From Sodiomyces alkalinus F11 (taxonomy: Eukaryota > Ascomycota > Sordariomycetes > Glomerellales > Plectosphaerellaceae), in contig NW_021167079.1 of assembly GCF_003711515.1 (NCBI RefSeq), positions 1,105,471 to 1,169,470 on the forward strand: 64,000 nt of DNA, read 5' to 3'. The notes beneath the pieces were generated by a model. The model was not told the DNA's origin. It did no database searches and saw only the letters and a program-made list of their open reading frames with translations. Shown piece after piece: positions 1-11,012 of the stretch; position 1 is the stretch's first letter, and every line of letters begins with the position of its first letter. Position numbers and translations under genes: made by a program.

Positions 1-143
1 CTTGGATCGCCGAGATGGCCGCCCTGGGGAAACGGCACGCTGTTACCTATGGCGTAGTGAGCGTCTCTACCGCCTTCTCCTTGCTCACTGTCATCATGGG
101 AGCGATGCGCTGGGGCCATGGATTCGGGGCACCTCTGTGCTAG
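1..143 (+). CDS. C-terminal end of an unidentified membrane protein (partial)
   Basis: A reading frame enters from the left edge (first full codon at base 3) and ends at TAG 141-143, giving about 46 residues. They contain a hydrophobic stretch (AVTYGVVSVSTAFSLLTVIM) that would make one membrane segment, followed by a short tail ending GAPLC. The stretch before it (WIAEMAALGKRH) is amphipathic. The family cannot be named from so little. A poly-T run at about 206-220 and AT-rich sequence follow, fitting a 3' untranslated region. A longer open frame through the same bases in another register lacks any protein-like composition and is taken as a shadow. Confidence 0.5.
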   Translation, partial: WIAEMAALGKRHAVTYGVVSVSTAFSLLTVIMGAMRWGHGFGAPLC

Positions 144-435
144 TGTCGTCAGCTCCCGTTTCACACCTAGAATTGCATTTTGCAGGGGAACACTTGTCTG
201 GATTTTTTTTTTTTTTTTTACAGAACCTGTTGAGGCCTTGCACAAATAGGCATATATTACTATCCATACTGGGGACTGGTGGTATACGGGTATTCCATCT
301 CATGATCTCAATATATCCATTCCATTACCAAACGGATCCCGCATTCGAGCACCGACGTCCGAGCAGAATCCAGATTTAACCGAAACAAAAGCCTGCCGTC
401 TACTCCGCAATAACGCTCATCTAAGCACCGAAGTC

Positions 436-1060
436 TCAACGTTTTCCGGGGTAGGCCATATCGGCAGAGGGCTGGTATTCCTGCTGAATGGCCTGGGCAG
501 CCGGGGGAGCCTTCTCCTGCGCCTCTTTCTCCTGCTGGACCAGAGAGCAGCAAGCGCAGCAGCACGAGAGGGCGAGGTCGCCGAGGCAGGTGCCTTGGAG
601 GTGGAACTTTGCGCGGACCTGGGCGCGTTGCATGGCGGCGGGGATCCAGTGAAGGCCCACGCAAGACGAAGCGCAAAATAGGAGACACTAAAGATCCGAG
701 ATGAGGTTGTCAGCTCATCGGGGGGAGGTCCAAAAGGAGGATGAAGAGGCCAAAAGTTGGCCGAGGACTCACCGACGTGTTGACGGGCTCATAGCCGTCT
801 AGGTTGGCATCCCGGTTGAGGCGGTGATGCGTCTTCCCGAAAGTGACGCAAGGCAAGCAGCAGCTCACGAGGCACAGGTCGATGGGGTTGAAGCAGGCGA
901 AGAGGGAGTTGTTCCAGCTCTGAGCCGACGCGGGCGAGCTGGAGTGGATGACCTCGCCAGGTTTCGCGAGGACTTCGTTGAATCTTTGCGTCCATTCCTC
1001 GACGTCGCGGTTGTCGATAGGGCCTGCGCGGGCCTGGGTAGATGTTTGAGGGGCAGCCAT
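436..1060 (-). CDS. PLAC8 family cysteine-rich protein
   Basis: Two exons, 1060-773 and 687-436, joined in phase 0 across an 85-nt intron (GTGAGT donor, CTTTAG acceptor), give 179 residues. The first exon ends in a run typical of PLAC8 proteins: FACFNPIDLCLVSCCLPCVTFGK, with clustered Cys and the CCLPC core. The second opens with CLLFCASSCVGLHWIP, then a basic helix with RAKFHLQG, then LALSCCCACCSLVQQ. This order (CCxPC, hydrophobic Cys-rich centre, R-x-R-x-x-x-x-I/L-x-G, CCxxCxLxQ) is the PLAC8 signature. Family members are membrane-associated and tied to cadmium resistance, calcium influx or organ size in other eukaryotes; the role in fungi is unclear. The C-terminal 30 residues are Glu/Ala/Gln-rich and probably cytosolic. 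The start is the first ATG of the frame. Confidence 0.85.
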
Positions 1061-4000
1061 TTTTTATTATTATTAAGCTAGGTAGTAGAAATGTCCGTCG
1101 ACAAGGGAAGCAAGACAAGAAAGAGAACGGATATGATAACTGTCTGGAGCGAAGTAGAAAGGAGTGGATGGCAAGAAAAAGACTGCGAAAAGCTAAGGAC
1201 TGGTTCAGCTGAAGAATCGGTTGCTGTTTGGTGTTCTCCCAAGCAAGGCAGAATTTAGAACATGCTTCTATTTATCTTTCCGCACGTTCCTCGAGACTTC
1301 TTAAAATTTGACGCAGCCTCTTCGCCCAGACGATACTCCTTACTCAAATTACTCAAATTACTCAATCCGTCTTGGAACGGTCAATAGCGGCCATCCCAAA
1401 TGCCATGTGTTCACGACACCAAGGCAAACGAGTTCTCGGTGGCTGTAGGGCTGATGCGTCTAGTTCATAGCACCCCTGCGTAAAAGCCCCTGACTTCTGC
1501 CAACTCCTGACACCGAACATTAACTATAGCCGTAGGCCTCACAGACGGCTCAGGGATGGTTGCGCCGGACTGACTGCTCTCATCTTCATCTTCGTGTTAA
1601 CAGTTACAACGTGGGCCATTGGGTAGGTGCCCACAACTCTCGTCTAATGGGTAGCCTATCGCGAAGCCCACAACACGACGCCTCATTTCCCAGAAGGGAG
1701 GCCTGAGCTTTGACACTCGAACTTGTCCCAAAACAGAGCACTAAGTCCTCAACCCTGCGTATGTAGGCCTCCCATCACTCGGCTTCGGTGACCCGTTTGG
1801 GCCCAAGTGTCGGGACAAATGGGCCCAGATTTACAGATATTCAAGCCACCGCACCCGACCTTATCTCGGGGACCGAGTTCGTCTTATTTGTTCGACTTGT
1901 CATCTGTGCGAGGTTGCAGGTAGAATGGAGATCGGAATTCAACAAGGCAGTTTCCCACGCCGGAAAGCAAAAATCTACTTTGTAACGAGGGACGTGTTGA
2001 TCGGTCGGAAGATTCGCGGAATTCTCAATTCATTCCTAACAGAATCCGTGATGGAGGCTGCGAGTTAGGTAACCTTCTTGGTCTAAAATAAGACGAGCAT
2101 GTAGGAAAACCAAAGGGAAGTTCATCGCCTTCATCAGGACAATGCAATGCTATATCCCATAGCAAGCACTTCACTAACGAATAGGCCCGCGACTATGGTT
2201 AGTTTAGTCTGGTGCTATACTATACTCTGTTTACTGGAACAGGCTGGGTCAAGTGGAAAGCAAGGATGGACTAGAAAACACTTGGAAGAAACCTGGCCGT
2301 CTGCACTTGCTCCGTATATCTGGATCGTTCCGGCAAAATGCAGACAGTATCTCGCATCCTCGTATTCTGGACGGCATTTGGGCAGTGTGACATTGGGCTG
2401 ACCACGGGCCACTGCCTGTTGAGTATGGATGCTCGCCGATTCCGACCCACCGTGGAAGCACGTCCTCATCTACGCATGTCGCGTCGATGGTCGGCTTCTG
2501 GCTCAGTTTGGTCCGTCATGACTTCAGGTCTTGCTTCGCCGAGTCTCGCGTGTGGTGGTTGGTTTGGTAGGGGACTGACGACATCAGCCTTGAAGAAAGA
2601 AGAAGCTTCTCAAGCTTTGTTCACGACTGGACTCTCTGGGAACTCCCGAGAATCGCGCAGTAGGTGTGACAACCATGTTTGTTTCTGGACGGGTTGTCGG
2701 ATTTTTCTTTCGGATGGGGAGGGCGGGAAATATAAGTGCAAGAATGAGGGACAGTTTAGGTACATAAAGCTGAATAATCAATCTAATCGATAAGCTTTTT
2801 TTGGGGGGGAAAAGGGGGGGGGGAGATACTAAAAATACAATTACGATAAGATTTGATCCTTCTTCCACTCCCACCAACGCATAGCAACGGAATATTCTCC
2901 GTTCATAACCAACCTCCACACCAAGCCTGACGACATCTCGGATGTCTGCCACGAGGGGAGAAGACAACAATGAAAAAGGAAGGTCGGCAAAGGTCGACAT
3001 GCGAATTTTGCACAATGGAAACGTTCATTGGCCTCTGACCGGACGGCACTGATCACGGCAGATGGCGTCATCGGTCTAAGTCACCGAACAGGAATTTCTC
3101 TTACGCAGCAAATGGAGCAGATTTATGGGTTCCCTTCACGTCTGGAAACCACTAACACAGCTCAGATTCTCGACGGAGGGCCACTACTTTCGTAAAAGCT
3201 GAGCTAAACTAAACCGACCAGTGAGCTTCCTTCATTGCCGGCAATCCGCTGCCGCCACTCGGGGTTCTGGCTGTGCCACTCCCGCCTTCATCGAAGGCTT
3301 AGCATTGACAGGAAACGATAGCAAAGCACTTCGTTTTCCCTATGCTAGTCTGTGCTAGCACTGCCAGGAGATCACGTACTCTGCTAATGGAATCAACAGA
3401 TCGTGAACTCGATGGATCCCTTCCCACATGGGGGCACACGAGCACACATTTTCGATCCTCTCAACGCGGCCACCAACAACCCCAAACCCAACAACCAACA
3501 ACCAACAACCCACGCAGCACATCATAGACCCTGTCACTATGACCATGTCCGCATTCGTTCCGTTCATCAGCTTGGGCACCATCTAATTTATGGAATTTCC
3601 CAAGCCGTCGAGTCTTCGCATAGTGGCGGTCTTGGGAGCCATCACGCAACCCGAGCCTCGACGCACCGGAGCTTCTGAGCTTCCCGTTCCGTCGTTTGCG
3701 CCATCAGCGTGGCTCTTCGTCTCATTTCCGCCGTCCCTCGTACCGCGTGGTGTTCCCCTCGCCAACGTTGCCAAACATCCCGCCCACAAAGCCCTCACGA
3801 GGAGCAGTGACCCAGCCGCAAGTTCACCATGGGTCCGTGGATCAATCCGTCTCCCTTGGCGTGGCGGTCCGCCCCTGCCCTGCGGCGCCGTACCTGTTCG
3901 CCCTGGCCCCTTTGATCGGCACTCTTTTAGTTCCTCTTTTAAAAAATATAAAGCTCTTCTGGACCGGACCCTTTCTAGCTCCAATCATTCTGTCGTCTCG

Positions 4001-4208
4001 TCCTTGGTTCCCTTCCCTTCTCACCTTGTCCCACGGTCCTCGTCTGGCTTTATTGCCTTGATCATCCGCATCTCAGTCCCCGGCAGAGGACAGTTACGCA
4101 ACGGATATCAAGCTACTTGAACCCCCCGTCGAAGTCGATTCCTACCGTAACTTCACAACCGTTTGTGTGGTCAGGGTACACCGTACAGGCACGGACACAT
4201 TGCCTACC
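1061..4208. other. Intergenic, no supported gene
   Basis: About 3.1 kb between divergent genes, so it should hold both promoters. Open frames here (for example near 2338-2793 and 3590-4120) have neither protein-like composition nor recognisable domains. Visible: two G homopolymers near 2802-2822, a CCAACAA-rich low-complexity patch at 3470-3515, and an A/T-rich AAAAAATATAAAG about 260 bp upstream of the permease start (3948-3960), a possible TATA region. Confidence 0.6.
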
Positions 4209-6086
4209 ATGTCGGACAGCTTTGCTCCTCGGGTCCTCGCCGAGTCGGCCCCCGGGTCTTCAGGCGGTATCGAGAATAAGGATGGCCTCTTGGCCACTGT
4301 CGACGACCGTGACAGCGAAGTCGGTAAGTTTGATTCAGTTTCTCTCCTATCGACTGCATAATATACATACATGCACACATACGCACATACATACATGCAT
4401 GCATCTATCCATCCATCGGGTCGTCCGTATACTGAAACGCAGCCTCTACTACAGGCCAGATCGAACAGAAACGCGAAGCGAAGCGCCAGATCGGCATCAT
4501 CTCCGCCGCCTTCCTGATCTTCAACCGCATCGTCGGCACCGGTATCTTCGCCACCCCGGGCAGCATCCTCGGCCTCTCCGGGTCCGTCGGCCTGGCCCTC
4601 TTCATGTGGGTAGCCGGCATGCTCATCGCCTGCGCCGGTAGCGCCGTCTACCTCGAGTTCGGAACCGCCATCCCCAAGAACGGCGGCGAGAAGAACTACC
4701 TCGAGTTCGTCTACCGCAAGCCCCGCTTCCTCGTCACCGGCCTGTACGCCGGCTACGTCGTCCTCCTCGGCTGGGCCGCCGGCAACTCCGTCGTCTTCGG
4801 CGAGTACATCCTGCACGCCGCCAGCGTCGAGATCGACCGCTGGAACCAGCGCGCCGTCGGCCTCGCCTGCATCACCGTCGCCTTCCTCATCCACGGCACC
4901 GCCCTCAAATGGGGCCTGCACCTGCAGAACTTCCTGGGCTGGGTCAAGCTGACCATCGTCGCCATCATGATCATCGCCGGCTTCGTCGCCCTGGGCGGCC
5001 ACCTGAAGATCCCCAACGACTTCAACAACTTCCACAACGCCTTCGAGGGCACCACCGCTTCGGGCTACGGCGTCGTCACCTCGCTCTACAACGTCATCTG
5101 GTCCTACCTCGGCTACAGCAACGCCAACTATGCCCTCAGCGAGACCAAGAACCCCGTCCGGACCCTCAAGATCGCCCTCCCCCTCGCCCTGGGCGCCATC
5201 TCCGTCATCTACATGCTCATCAACATTGCCTACTTCGCCGCCGTCCCCAAGGACGACATCCTCAACTCGGGCCGTCTTGTGGCTGCTCTCCTCTTCCGCA
5301 ACGTCCTCGGCGGAACCGCCGAGCGTGCCCTTTCCGTCTTCGTCGCCCTCTCGGCCTTTGGAAACGTCTTGTCCGTCATCTTCTCCCAAGGCCGCATCGT
5401 CCAGGAACTCGGTCGCGAGGGCATCTTGCCCTTTTCTCGCCTCTGGGCCAGCAACCGTCCCTTCAACGCTCCTCTCGCCGGTCTCTTCGAGCATTGGCTC
5501 ATCTGCGTCATTGTCATGCTTGCTCCCCCGCCTGGCGATGCCTACAACTTCATTCTGAAGTAAGTCTTTACTTCCCCGTCTACACCATATAAATCCCTCT
5601 CCCACAGCCACCTCCTTTCCGGGTGATCGTTACCCGATAACTAACATTCGTCTTAGCCTCATCTCCTACCCTCTCGCCATCGTCAACACCTTCGTCGCCG
5701 CCGGCCTCGCCTACCTCTACTTCAACCGCGCCGCCCTCAGCTGGAACCCTCCCTTCAGCGCCACCCTCCCCGTTATTGGCTTCTTCTTCCTCAGCAACCT
5801 GTACCTCGTCATCGCTCCGTTCGTCCCCCCTCCCACCCCGGACCAGAACCAGTACGCCGAGCTTCCCTACTGGATCCACTGCGTTGTCGGCTTCGGCATC
5901 ATCTTCCTGGGCGGCGTCTATTGGCTCTTCTGGGCCGTCATCCTCCCCAAGGTCGGCAAATACGAGCTCGTGCGCGAGGTTGTCGTCGATGACATTGATG
6001 GCTGGGAGCGTAACGTCTTCTTTAGGCGGCCTCTTGGCTCTACTGCCTCCGATGATGGAGCTATTGCAGAGGGCAATAGCCAGTAG
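4209..6086 (+). CDS. High-affinity methionine permease-like transporter (APC superfamily, MUP1/MUP3 type)
   Basis: Exons 4209-4323, 4455-5559 and 5657-6086 give 549 residues, with introns in phases 1 and 2 (GTAAGT donors, CTACAG and CTTAG acceptors). After a hydrophilic N-terminus of about 52 residues, twelve membrane segments follow. The first carries the APC signature FNRIVGTGIFATPGS, then AVYLEFGTAIPKNGGEKNYL, the element typical of yeast Mup1/Mup3 and LAT-like carriers. Later segments include VVLLGWAAGNSVVF and VIWSYLGYSNANYALSETKN, a conserved substrate-pathway helix and loop. Expected role: proton-coupled uptake of methionine or related amino acids at the plasma membrane. The third base of codons is strongly C-biased, suggesting good expression. 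The first intron contains CATA/CATG/ATCC simple repeats. Substrate specificity is inferred from family. Confidence 0.9.
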
Positions 6087-6585
6087 ACTGGTTGAGGATG
6101 TTTCCGTCCGTTACATCTTGATTTGGCTGTGGGATAGGGAGACTTTTTGCTCATGATATTGTTGGATACCACATATGGCGCTGTACCACCCTTGCTTTTT
6201 GTGTAGCCTGCTTTCGTCCGATAGACATAATACTAGTTGGGTAAATATACCCCTGTCACCAAGAAGATGTTCAAGGAGAACAAACTGGGCAGTTTTATGA
6301 ACTGCAGACTCGTAACCCCAGGATAGGTGGGGGAGAAGAAGCCTCCGCTGTCATTTAATTTCTCTCCGAATTGTAACGATAATGCCCAATCCGCTGGACC
6401 AGAAACAACCCTGTGCAAGTTAAGAACCAAAACAAAAGCTCCGCCCTGGACAATGACAGTGTGTTCTCGCTCGCCTTATTCACCTAGCTTACCAGCTCTC
6501 TGCACCATCATGGTGGAATCCCGCTGTACTACTTCAACGTCCGTCCTTTCTCATTCTCGAGATCTAGGCGAGCCCTCGAATTCAC

Positions 6586-7488
6586 CTAGCGATGGCGGCG
6601 CCAAAGCAGAAAAACGCCGACTGCAACGACAGTAATGGCGGCGCTAGTAAAAATGACACTTCTTAGCGAGCCTTGATCCAAGGACTCGAAGATGAGGTGC
6701 CCCGCCGCCTCATCATCTTCCCTGACATCACAGCCCTCGTCCGGCGTGTTTACATCAGGCGAGGCATCATCCCTTGCCAGCCCTCCGGCGCCGTGGCTAT
6801 TGTCATCGATACCATCGACCTCGTCGGAACCCGCCTCTTGTTTGGAATCCCGTATGGGTGGAAGAGGGTCAGACGATAAGGGCTCCGGCCGCGGAAAGTT
6901 CCATCGCCAAGAGGAGAGACGGTTCTCGACAATGTGCTCGGACGTGATCAGGCCGCCCGCAGTGTTGCCCCCTCCGGCGGGTGTCGGGCCTGGGCTTCCC
7001 TGAAGGGGAATGATGGGCTCCGGAAAGACGAAGGAGGGGATCGTCGGGGTCTCGGCGGAACGAGTCCCAATCAGTATCTCAAGCCCCGGAAGTGGAAAGG
7101 TTCCGGTGCCGGCGGCCTGGAATTGGGCGCTCGGCCGGTCGTACGCCCTGTTAAGTTCCTCTGTTTCAGCGGGACTCTCCTGCTGTTCTGCTGGTGTCGT
7201 TGGCGTTTCAGCCGGCTGGTCCTGGCTGGCTGCACTCTGGCAGAGTAGAAGGAGCGTGTTAGTGGCGGCTTTATCAGAGAGATGGAGGCAAGGCCCTATG
7301 TATGTGAGGGAGCAGGTAGAAAAGTGAACATGAGAGGCGTAGTGTAGGTAATTTGTAGTGGTTCAACGTACTTGTAACTCAACGCTCTTAGCATTTGAAA
7401 ATACCTGACCTTCCTGACGCTGTTGATGCCGAGGGCCTGTAGAATCATCACTGGCCCCCTGCTCGCCGATTCTATCATTGGGTGCCAT
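6586..7488 (-). CDS. Acidic low-complexity protein with C-terminal transmembrane anchor (hypothetical)
   Basis: Exon 1 is 7488-7372 (39 codons from ATG) and exon 2 is 7236-6586 (216 codons plus stop), joined in phase 0 across a 135-nt intron (GTACGT donor, CTGCCAG acceptor). The 217-codon second exon is fully open but has no early ATG, so it is easily missed. The 255-residue product is mostly disordered: Gln/Asp/Ser-rich N-terminus, a Pro/Gly middle (PTPAGGGNTAGG), then acidic Asp/Glu stretches. It ends with one hydrophobic segment, VIFTSAAITVVAVGVFLLW, capped by RRHR and the stop. That is the layout of a tail-anchored or C-terminally anchored single-pass protein facing the cytosol; there is no signal peptide. 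I recognise no domain. Confidence rests on frame continuity and the coherent C-terminal anchor. Confidence 0.65.
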
Positions 7489-7597
7489 GGCAGAAAAAGT
7501 CTGGCGGTGCTCGGTGAAAAGCGCAAATCCAGCCGACTGTCATCTACAGCCGGGCTCTTTGTATGGTCGAATGAGGGTAAGCTGAAGACTGGCAAAT

Positions 7598-8023
7598 ATG
7601 CAAATTGAATTAGTCGACACCACTCAGTCCAATGCCCAGGCCCCAGACGGAGACACTAATCTTCCCTTCGAAAAAGGAGCAGTAATAGCTACATACCTAG
7701 ATAATACAGCCCACGTTATTACGGTAGACTTGGTAATAACGGTATGGCTCTGTGGTAGTGATGAAGAACTGACATGTTCAGAATTCCCGACGAGCCGCAC
7801 AGCCCGTGTAAAGTTCAAATATACGGGGACAATGGTGTCAACGAAGGACAAACGTCACAGAAAGAGGTATCCAAGAGCTCGCAGGCTGATAGATCCTTCA
7901 TTCAACCTTGTCTTGGTAAACCTTGTCTTGGTACAAGAGGATAAACTTTTGCAGTGCCTCAAAGGCAGCGAGAGAAAGCAGGACCATTATCTTTCTGGTG
8001 GCGCTTACTGGGGAAAGAACTAG
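7598..8023 (+). CDS. Doubtful open frame, 141 residues
   Basis: An ATG-to-stop frame starts 110 bp from the divergent gene at 7488. The predicted protein has no recognisable domain and a basic stretch (KDKRHRKRYPRARR). The DNA beneath contains an inverted repeat (7714-7722 with 7733-7741) and a short direct repeat CTTGTCTTGGTA at about 7909-7933, which points rather to intergenic or relic sequence. Listed only so that the interval 7489-8354 is accounted for. Confidence 0.12.
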   Translation: MQIELVDTTQSNAQAPDGDTNLPFEKGAVIATYLDNTAHVITVDLVITVWLCGSDEELTCSEFPTSRTARVKFKYTGTMVSTKDKRHRKRYPRARRLIDPSFNLVLVNLVLVQEDKLLQCLKGSERKQDHYLSGGAYWGKN

Positions 8024-8354
8024 AATATCAAACAAGTACATCAATGCCGAAGAGGTGCATAACCCTCCATGGCTTTTCTCAGGGGCATACCTTCGGGCCT
8101 ATAAAGTAACATTGTCGTGTCTTGTTGGTCCTTTGCCTACCCCAGTCTGCTCATCAGGCTCTGCTTCTGCTTCAACCGCATCATAGGTAGTACAGCCTGC
8201 ATTTCAAAATTTCGCCAGGTTTCCTGGAGATGATCCCGACAGACCTCATGGACCTTCAATGAGGAGGTCCGTAGATGGAGTCCCATGCAACCCGCCGTTC
8301 AGTCAATAAATTCAAAGCCCCAGCAACTTCGCCTCACACCTTAAAAGTCCATCT

Positions 8355-9074
8355 TCAGGGTGTCCTTCCCTGCCCAAGAATCTCCACATACCGCCTCACC
8401 AGTTTCTTCCTCGTCCCGGGGGTCTTGGCCATCTCGATCCTCACGAGGACACGATACCGCAGGGTCTTGTTCAATCCCCCAAAATATTGCTGTGCAGAGG
8501 GAGTCGCCTCCAAAGCGACGCGAAGGTCCTCGGGCACAGTGATACTCCGTTGCCCCGCGTAGGCGCTGTCCCACCGTCCATCCGCCTTCGCGGCATCCAC
8601 CTGCTGCTGACCTGCGGGTCGCATACGACCCGCCTTCGTGAGAGCCGCCACTTTCTCGACATTGCGGCGGGACCAGACACTTTTCTTGCGGCGCCGGGTA
8701 AACCGCTGGATGAAGTGGTGCTCGGAGAGGGCATTGCGCTGTCCGTCAATCCAGCCGTGGCAGAGGGCCGTATCAACGGCTTCGTCGTAGGTTATGGAAG
8801 GCTCGGGCGCCCCTTTTTTGGCGATCTTCATCAGGAGTCCTGGGGAGGTGGCGTGGTTTTCTGAGAGCCAGGCATCAAATGCCGCTGCCGTTTCGAACAG
8901 AAGGGTTGGGAGAGATGGGGAAGAGGAGGTGGAGGTGCTAGAGGGAGATGGACCGCTAGATGGGGTTGATGGGATCGACGATGACATCGCCACGGTGGGA
9001 ATGGAAGGTGATGTTGCGGTCGCCGTTGGCATTCGAGCAAGCGTCTTGGCTGTTGAGCGGGTTATTCTCGCCAT
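8355..9074 (-). CDS. YdeI/OmpD-associated (OmdA-like) family protein
   Basis: Single exon. The frame is open further upstream, but the ATG at 9074 (MARITRSTAKT) is chosen because upstream residues are basic and not family-like; this gives 239 residues. After about 55 Ser/Pro/Thr-rich residues comes the conserved region: FDAWLSENHATSPGLLMKIAKKG, then SITYDEAVDTALCHGWIDGQ, then FTRRRKKSVWSRRNVEKV, and a C-terminal helical part with FGGLNKTLRYRVLVRIEMAKTPGTRKK. The pattern E/DAVxxALCxGWIDGQ...F.PRR..S.WS..N is that of YdeI/OmdA proteins, known in bacteria and common in ascomycetes. Their biochemical function is not established; bacterial members are linked to envelope stress or bacteriocin protection. 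The N-terminal extension could be an organelle signal, but this is not clear. Confidence 0.8.
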   Translation of the reverse strand: MARITRSTAKTLARMPTATATSPSIPTVAMSSSIPSTPSSGPSPSSTSTSSSPSLPTLLFETAAAFDAWLSENHATSPGLLMKIAKKGAPEPSITYDEAVDTALCHGWIDGQRNALSEHHFIQRFTRRRKKSVWSRRNVEKVAALTKAGRMRPAGQQQVDAAKADGRWDSAYAGQRSITVPEDLRVALEATPSAQQYFGGLNKTLRYRVLVRIEMAKTPGTRKKLVRRYVEILGQGRTP

Positions 9075-10166
9075 GATTAGTCGAGTAACGCGGTTACACT
9101 TCGAGATGAACGGAAATGACAAGCAACGATTCCAATTTCGCCGACTTGCTCGAGACGCGGGGTTGTTGACTGGCCGACGTGTCTTCGATTGATGGGGGAC
9201 ACGCCAACGTCGCGAAGTCACATGATTATCCAGAGCATATTACGTAACCTTGTATTGTCTTCGTTTTGTCTTCCCGTCCACTCGGACTGCTTCCTTTTTA
9301 CCTAGGTAGCGAGATTTGCTTAGCGAGATTGTTTGATGCTGGAGATTATCTTCTGGAAGATGCATCTTCTTCGTCCTGCATTCCCTCACACTCCAGGCCA
9401 ATGCGCCGGCAATGCGCCCTCGGGGTCGCCAGTGAACATAATACCAGCCAGGAAGGCAGTCAGATAAGCATCTAACTTCGCCAGTACGTGTCTGAAATGG
9501 GGCTGACAAGAGGACGAAGAACGGCCATCGAGGGTCTTATTTCTTCTCTCTCACGGCTCACGTTATCTCTCCAAAGCACCTGTCAGCGGGGACCTAGACT
9601 GCGGTCACAATTGTTCCGCAAAGGTTCGAGACCTATGTGCGTATACCTTAGGTATAATCCGGACGTCTTTCTTTCTTTCCCGCGATTCGGGATGGTGTAT
9701 AGAATATAATTCGAAAGCGCTGTCTTTAAGGTGCCTATCTAGAGTCTCCAAATTCAAAATACCTTAGGTACTACGAAAATAGTACAAGTCGGAGTAGAAG
9801 CACGGGTGAAAGAGTCAAATCCGTGGAACTTATATCGATTGACGGTATCAATTAACCTCTTGGTTTTGCAGCATGATTATATTATTCGTGAGTGCTTCAG
9901 TCAACTCCAGGATGCCTCTCCCAATCTAACCAGAGCGTTGCTTCTCCATTTCCCCATTTTCCCACCAAGCCATTACTCCTATAACCGAGAACGTAGTCTA
10001 GACCGGGCACTGCGTCGTGCCGTGTGTTATCGCATATTTTTGTCCTCTCCCGTTTCCAGAACTGCACCATCCGGCCCTAGCAGGGTCTACATTGTAGCCC
10101 TCCCAGGATCCCCCCCATCGTTATCGCCGTCCCCTGCATCGCGTCTTAAAAAACGATGAGCGAATG
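9075..10166. other. Intergenic, no supported gene
   Basis: No convincing coding sequence on either strand. Contains several copies of the CCTTAGGTA/AGGTA word (about 9300, 9648, 9762), which recurs in other gaps of the window. Confidence 0.5.
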
Positions 10167-11012
10167 CTATGTTCTTAGCTCTTCCCCGAGACGTAACTCG
10201 CGGTGCAGGAATTGGACGACGTCGTCCATGCCGGTTGGCCAGTTGAACCAGTGGCCTCCGTCTGGGTACTCCTTCCACGTAATTGGCGACCCGTAGCTTT
10301 CCAGTTGATCCCGCAGGTCCCGGCCCAAGTCCACCTTGATTAGCGGATCATCGGCGCAATGCTCCAGGAGCACAGGCGTGTTCCGGATCACTTCGTTGTC
10401 CTCCGGGACGTCTTCCAGGTTCAAAAGCTGTCGTTTCTCTGCCAATGTACCCCCGGGGAACGGTATCCTGCAAGAGAAGCCCACCACGGCACCTAGCCTC
10501 GGAACGCCCCCTAGTCGGTTCCCATTCATATTCGCGTCCGTCTCTCCGTCTGCGTGTCCTGTGTGGTTCGCGTCATCTGGCGTCGGAACCCTGAGGTTAA
10601 AAAGCGTGTGCATTGACGTAGCGGCACCCTGACTGATCCCTGCGAGGACGATCCTGTCCCACCGGCCTCCCAGCAGTTGCGCCTCGTCGCGGAGAAGGCG
10701 GCGTATTAGCGCCACGCTCTCCCGTAGGCCCTCGACCTGCACCTCTGCGCGCTCGGAAAAGTCCTGGAGATTCCATGAGTCGAACCACTGGGAGATGTAC
10801 TCGATGGGGTTGGCGGCGCGGTAGCTATACTTCGCTTGGGGGAAGACCCAGCGGAACGATGGGAAGGCGGCCGGCAGGGAAAGGCCCTGCGACGTTGGCG
10901 AGGAATGCAGGGAAGCGGCGAGTGATTTGGCAGTTCCGCCCCGTCCGTGAAGGAAGACGACTGTGTGAGTATGTTCCGTCACGGGCGGAAAGGTGACCAA
11001 GGCGAGATCCAT
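10167..11012 (-). CDS. Phospholipase/carboxylesterase, acyl-protein thioesterase-like alpha/beta hydrolase
   Basis: Single exon of 281 residues from the ATG at 11012 (MDLALVTF); the frame stays open 44 codons further upstream, but those residues do not resemble the family. Catalytic elements are in order: HGRGGT oxyanion loop (residues 22-27), GISQG nucleophile motif with Ser127, CADDPLI with Asp222 as likely acid, and GGHWF with His254. Length and motif spacing match the Pfam Abhydrolase_2 family (acyl-protein thioesterase 1, bacterial carboxylesterase II). Family members hydrolyse thioester-linked fatty acyl groups on proteins or short-chain esters. The WFDSWNLQDFSER stretch fits fungal members annotated as acyl-protein thioesterase-like, a branch distinct from the canonical APT1. 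No signal peptide, so probably cytosolic. Confidence 0.88.
   Translation of the reverse strand: MDLALVTFPPVTEHTHTVVFLHGRGGTAKSLAASLHSSPTSQGLSLPAAFPSFRWVFPQAKYSYRAANPIEYISQWFDSWNLQDFSERAEVQVEGLRESVALIRRLLRDEAQLLGGRWDRIVLAGISQGAATSMHTLFNLRVPTPDDANHTGHADGETDANMNGNRLGGVPRLGAVVGFSCRIPFPGGTLAEKRQLLNLEDVPEDNEVIRNTPVLLEHCADDPLIKVDLGRDLRDQLESYGSPITWKEYPDGGHWFNWPTGMDDVVQFLHRELRLGEELRT

Noticed and set aside
4142..5611. 489-codon open frame on the minus strand
   Set aside because: It is the antisense shadow of the methionine-permease gene; C-biased third positions on the plus strand keep the reverse strand free of stops. Its product is a Gly/Asp/Val/Glu-rich string with no domain.
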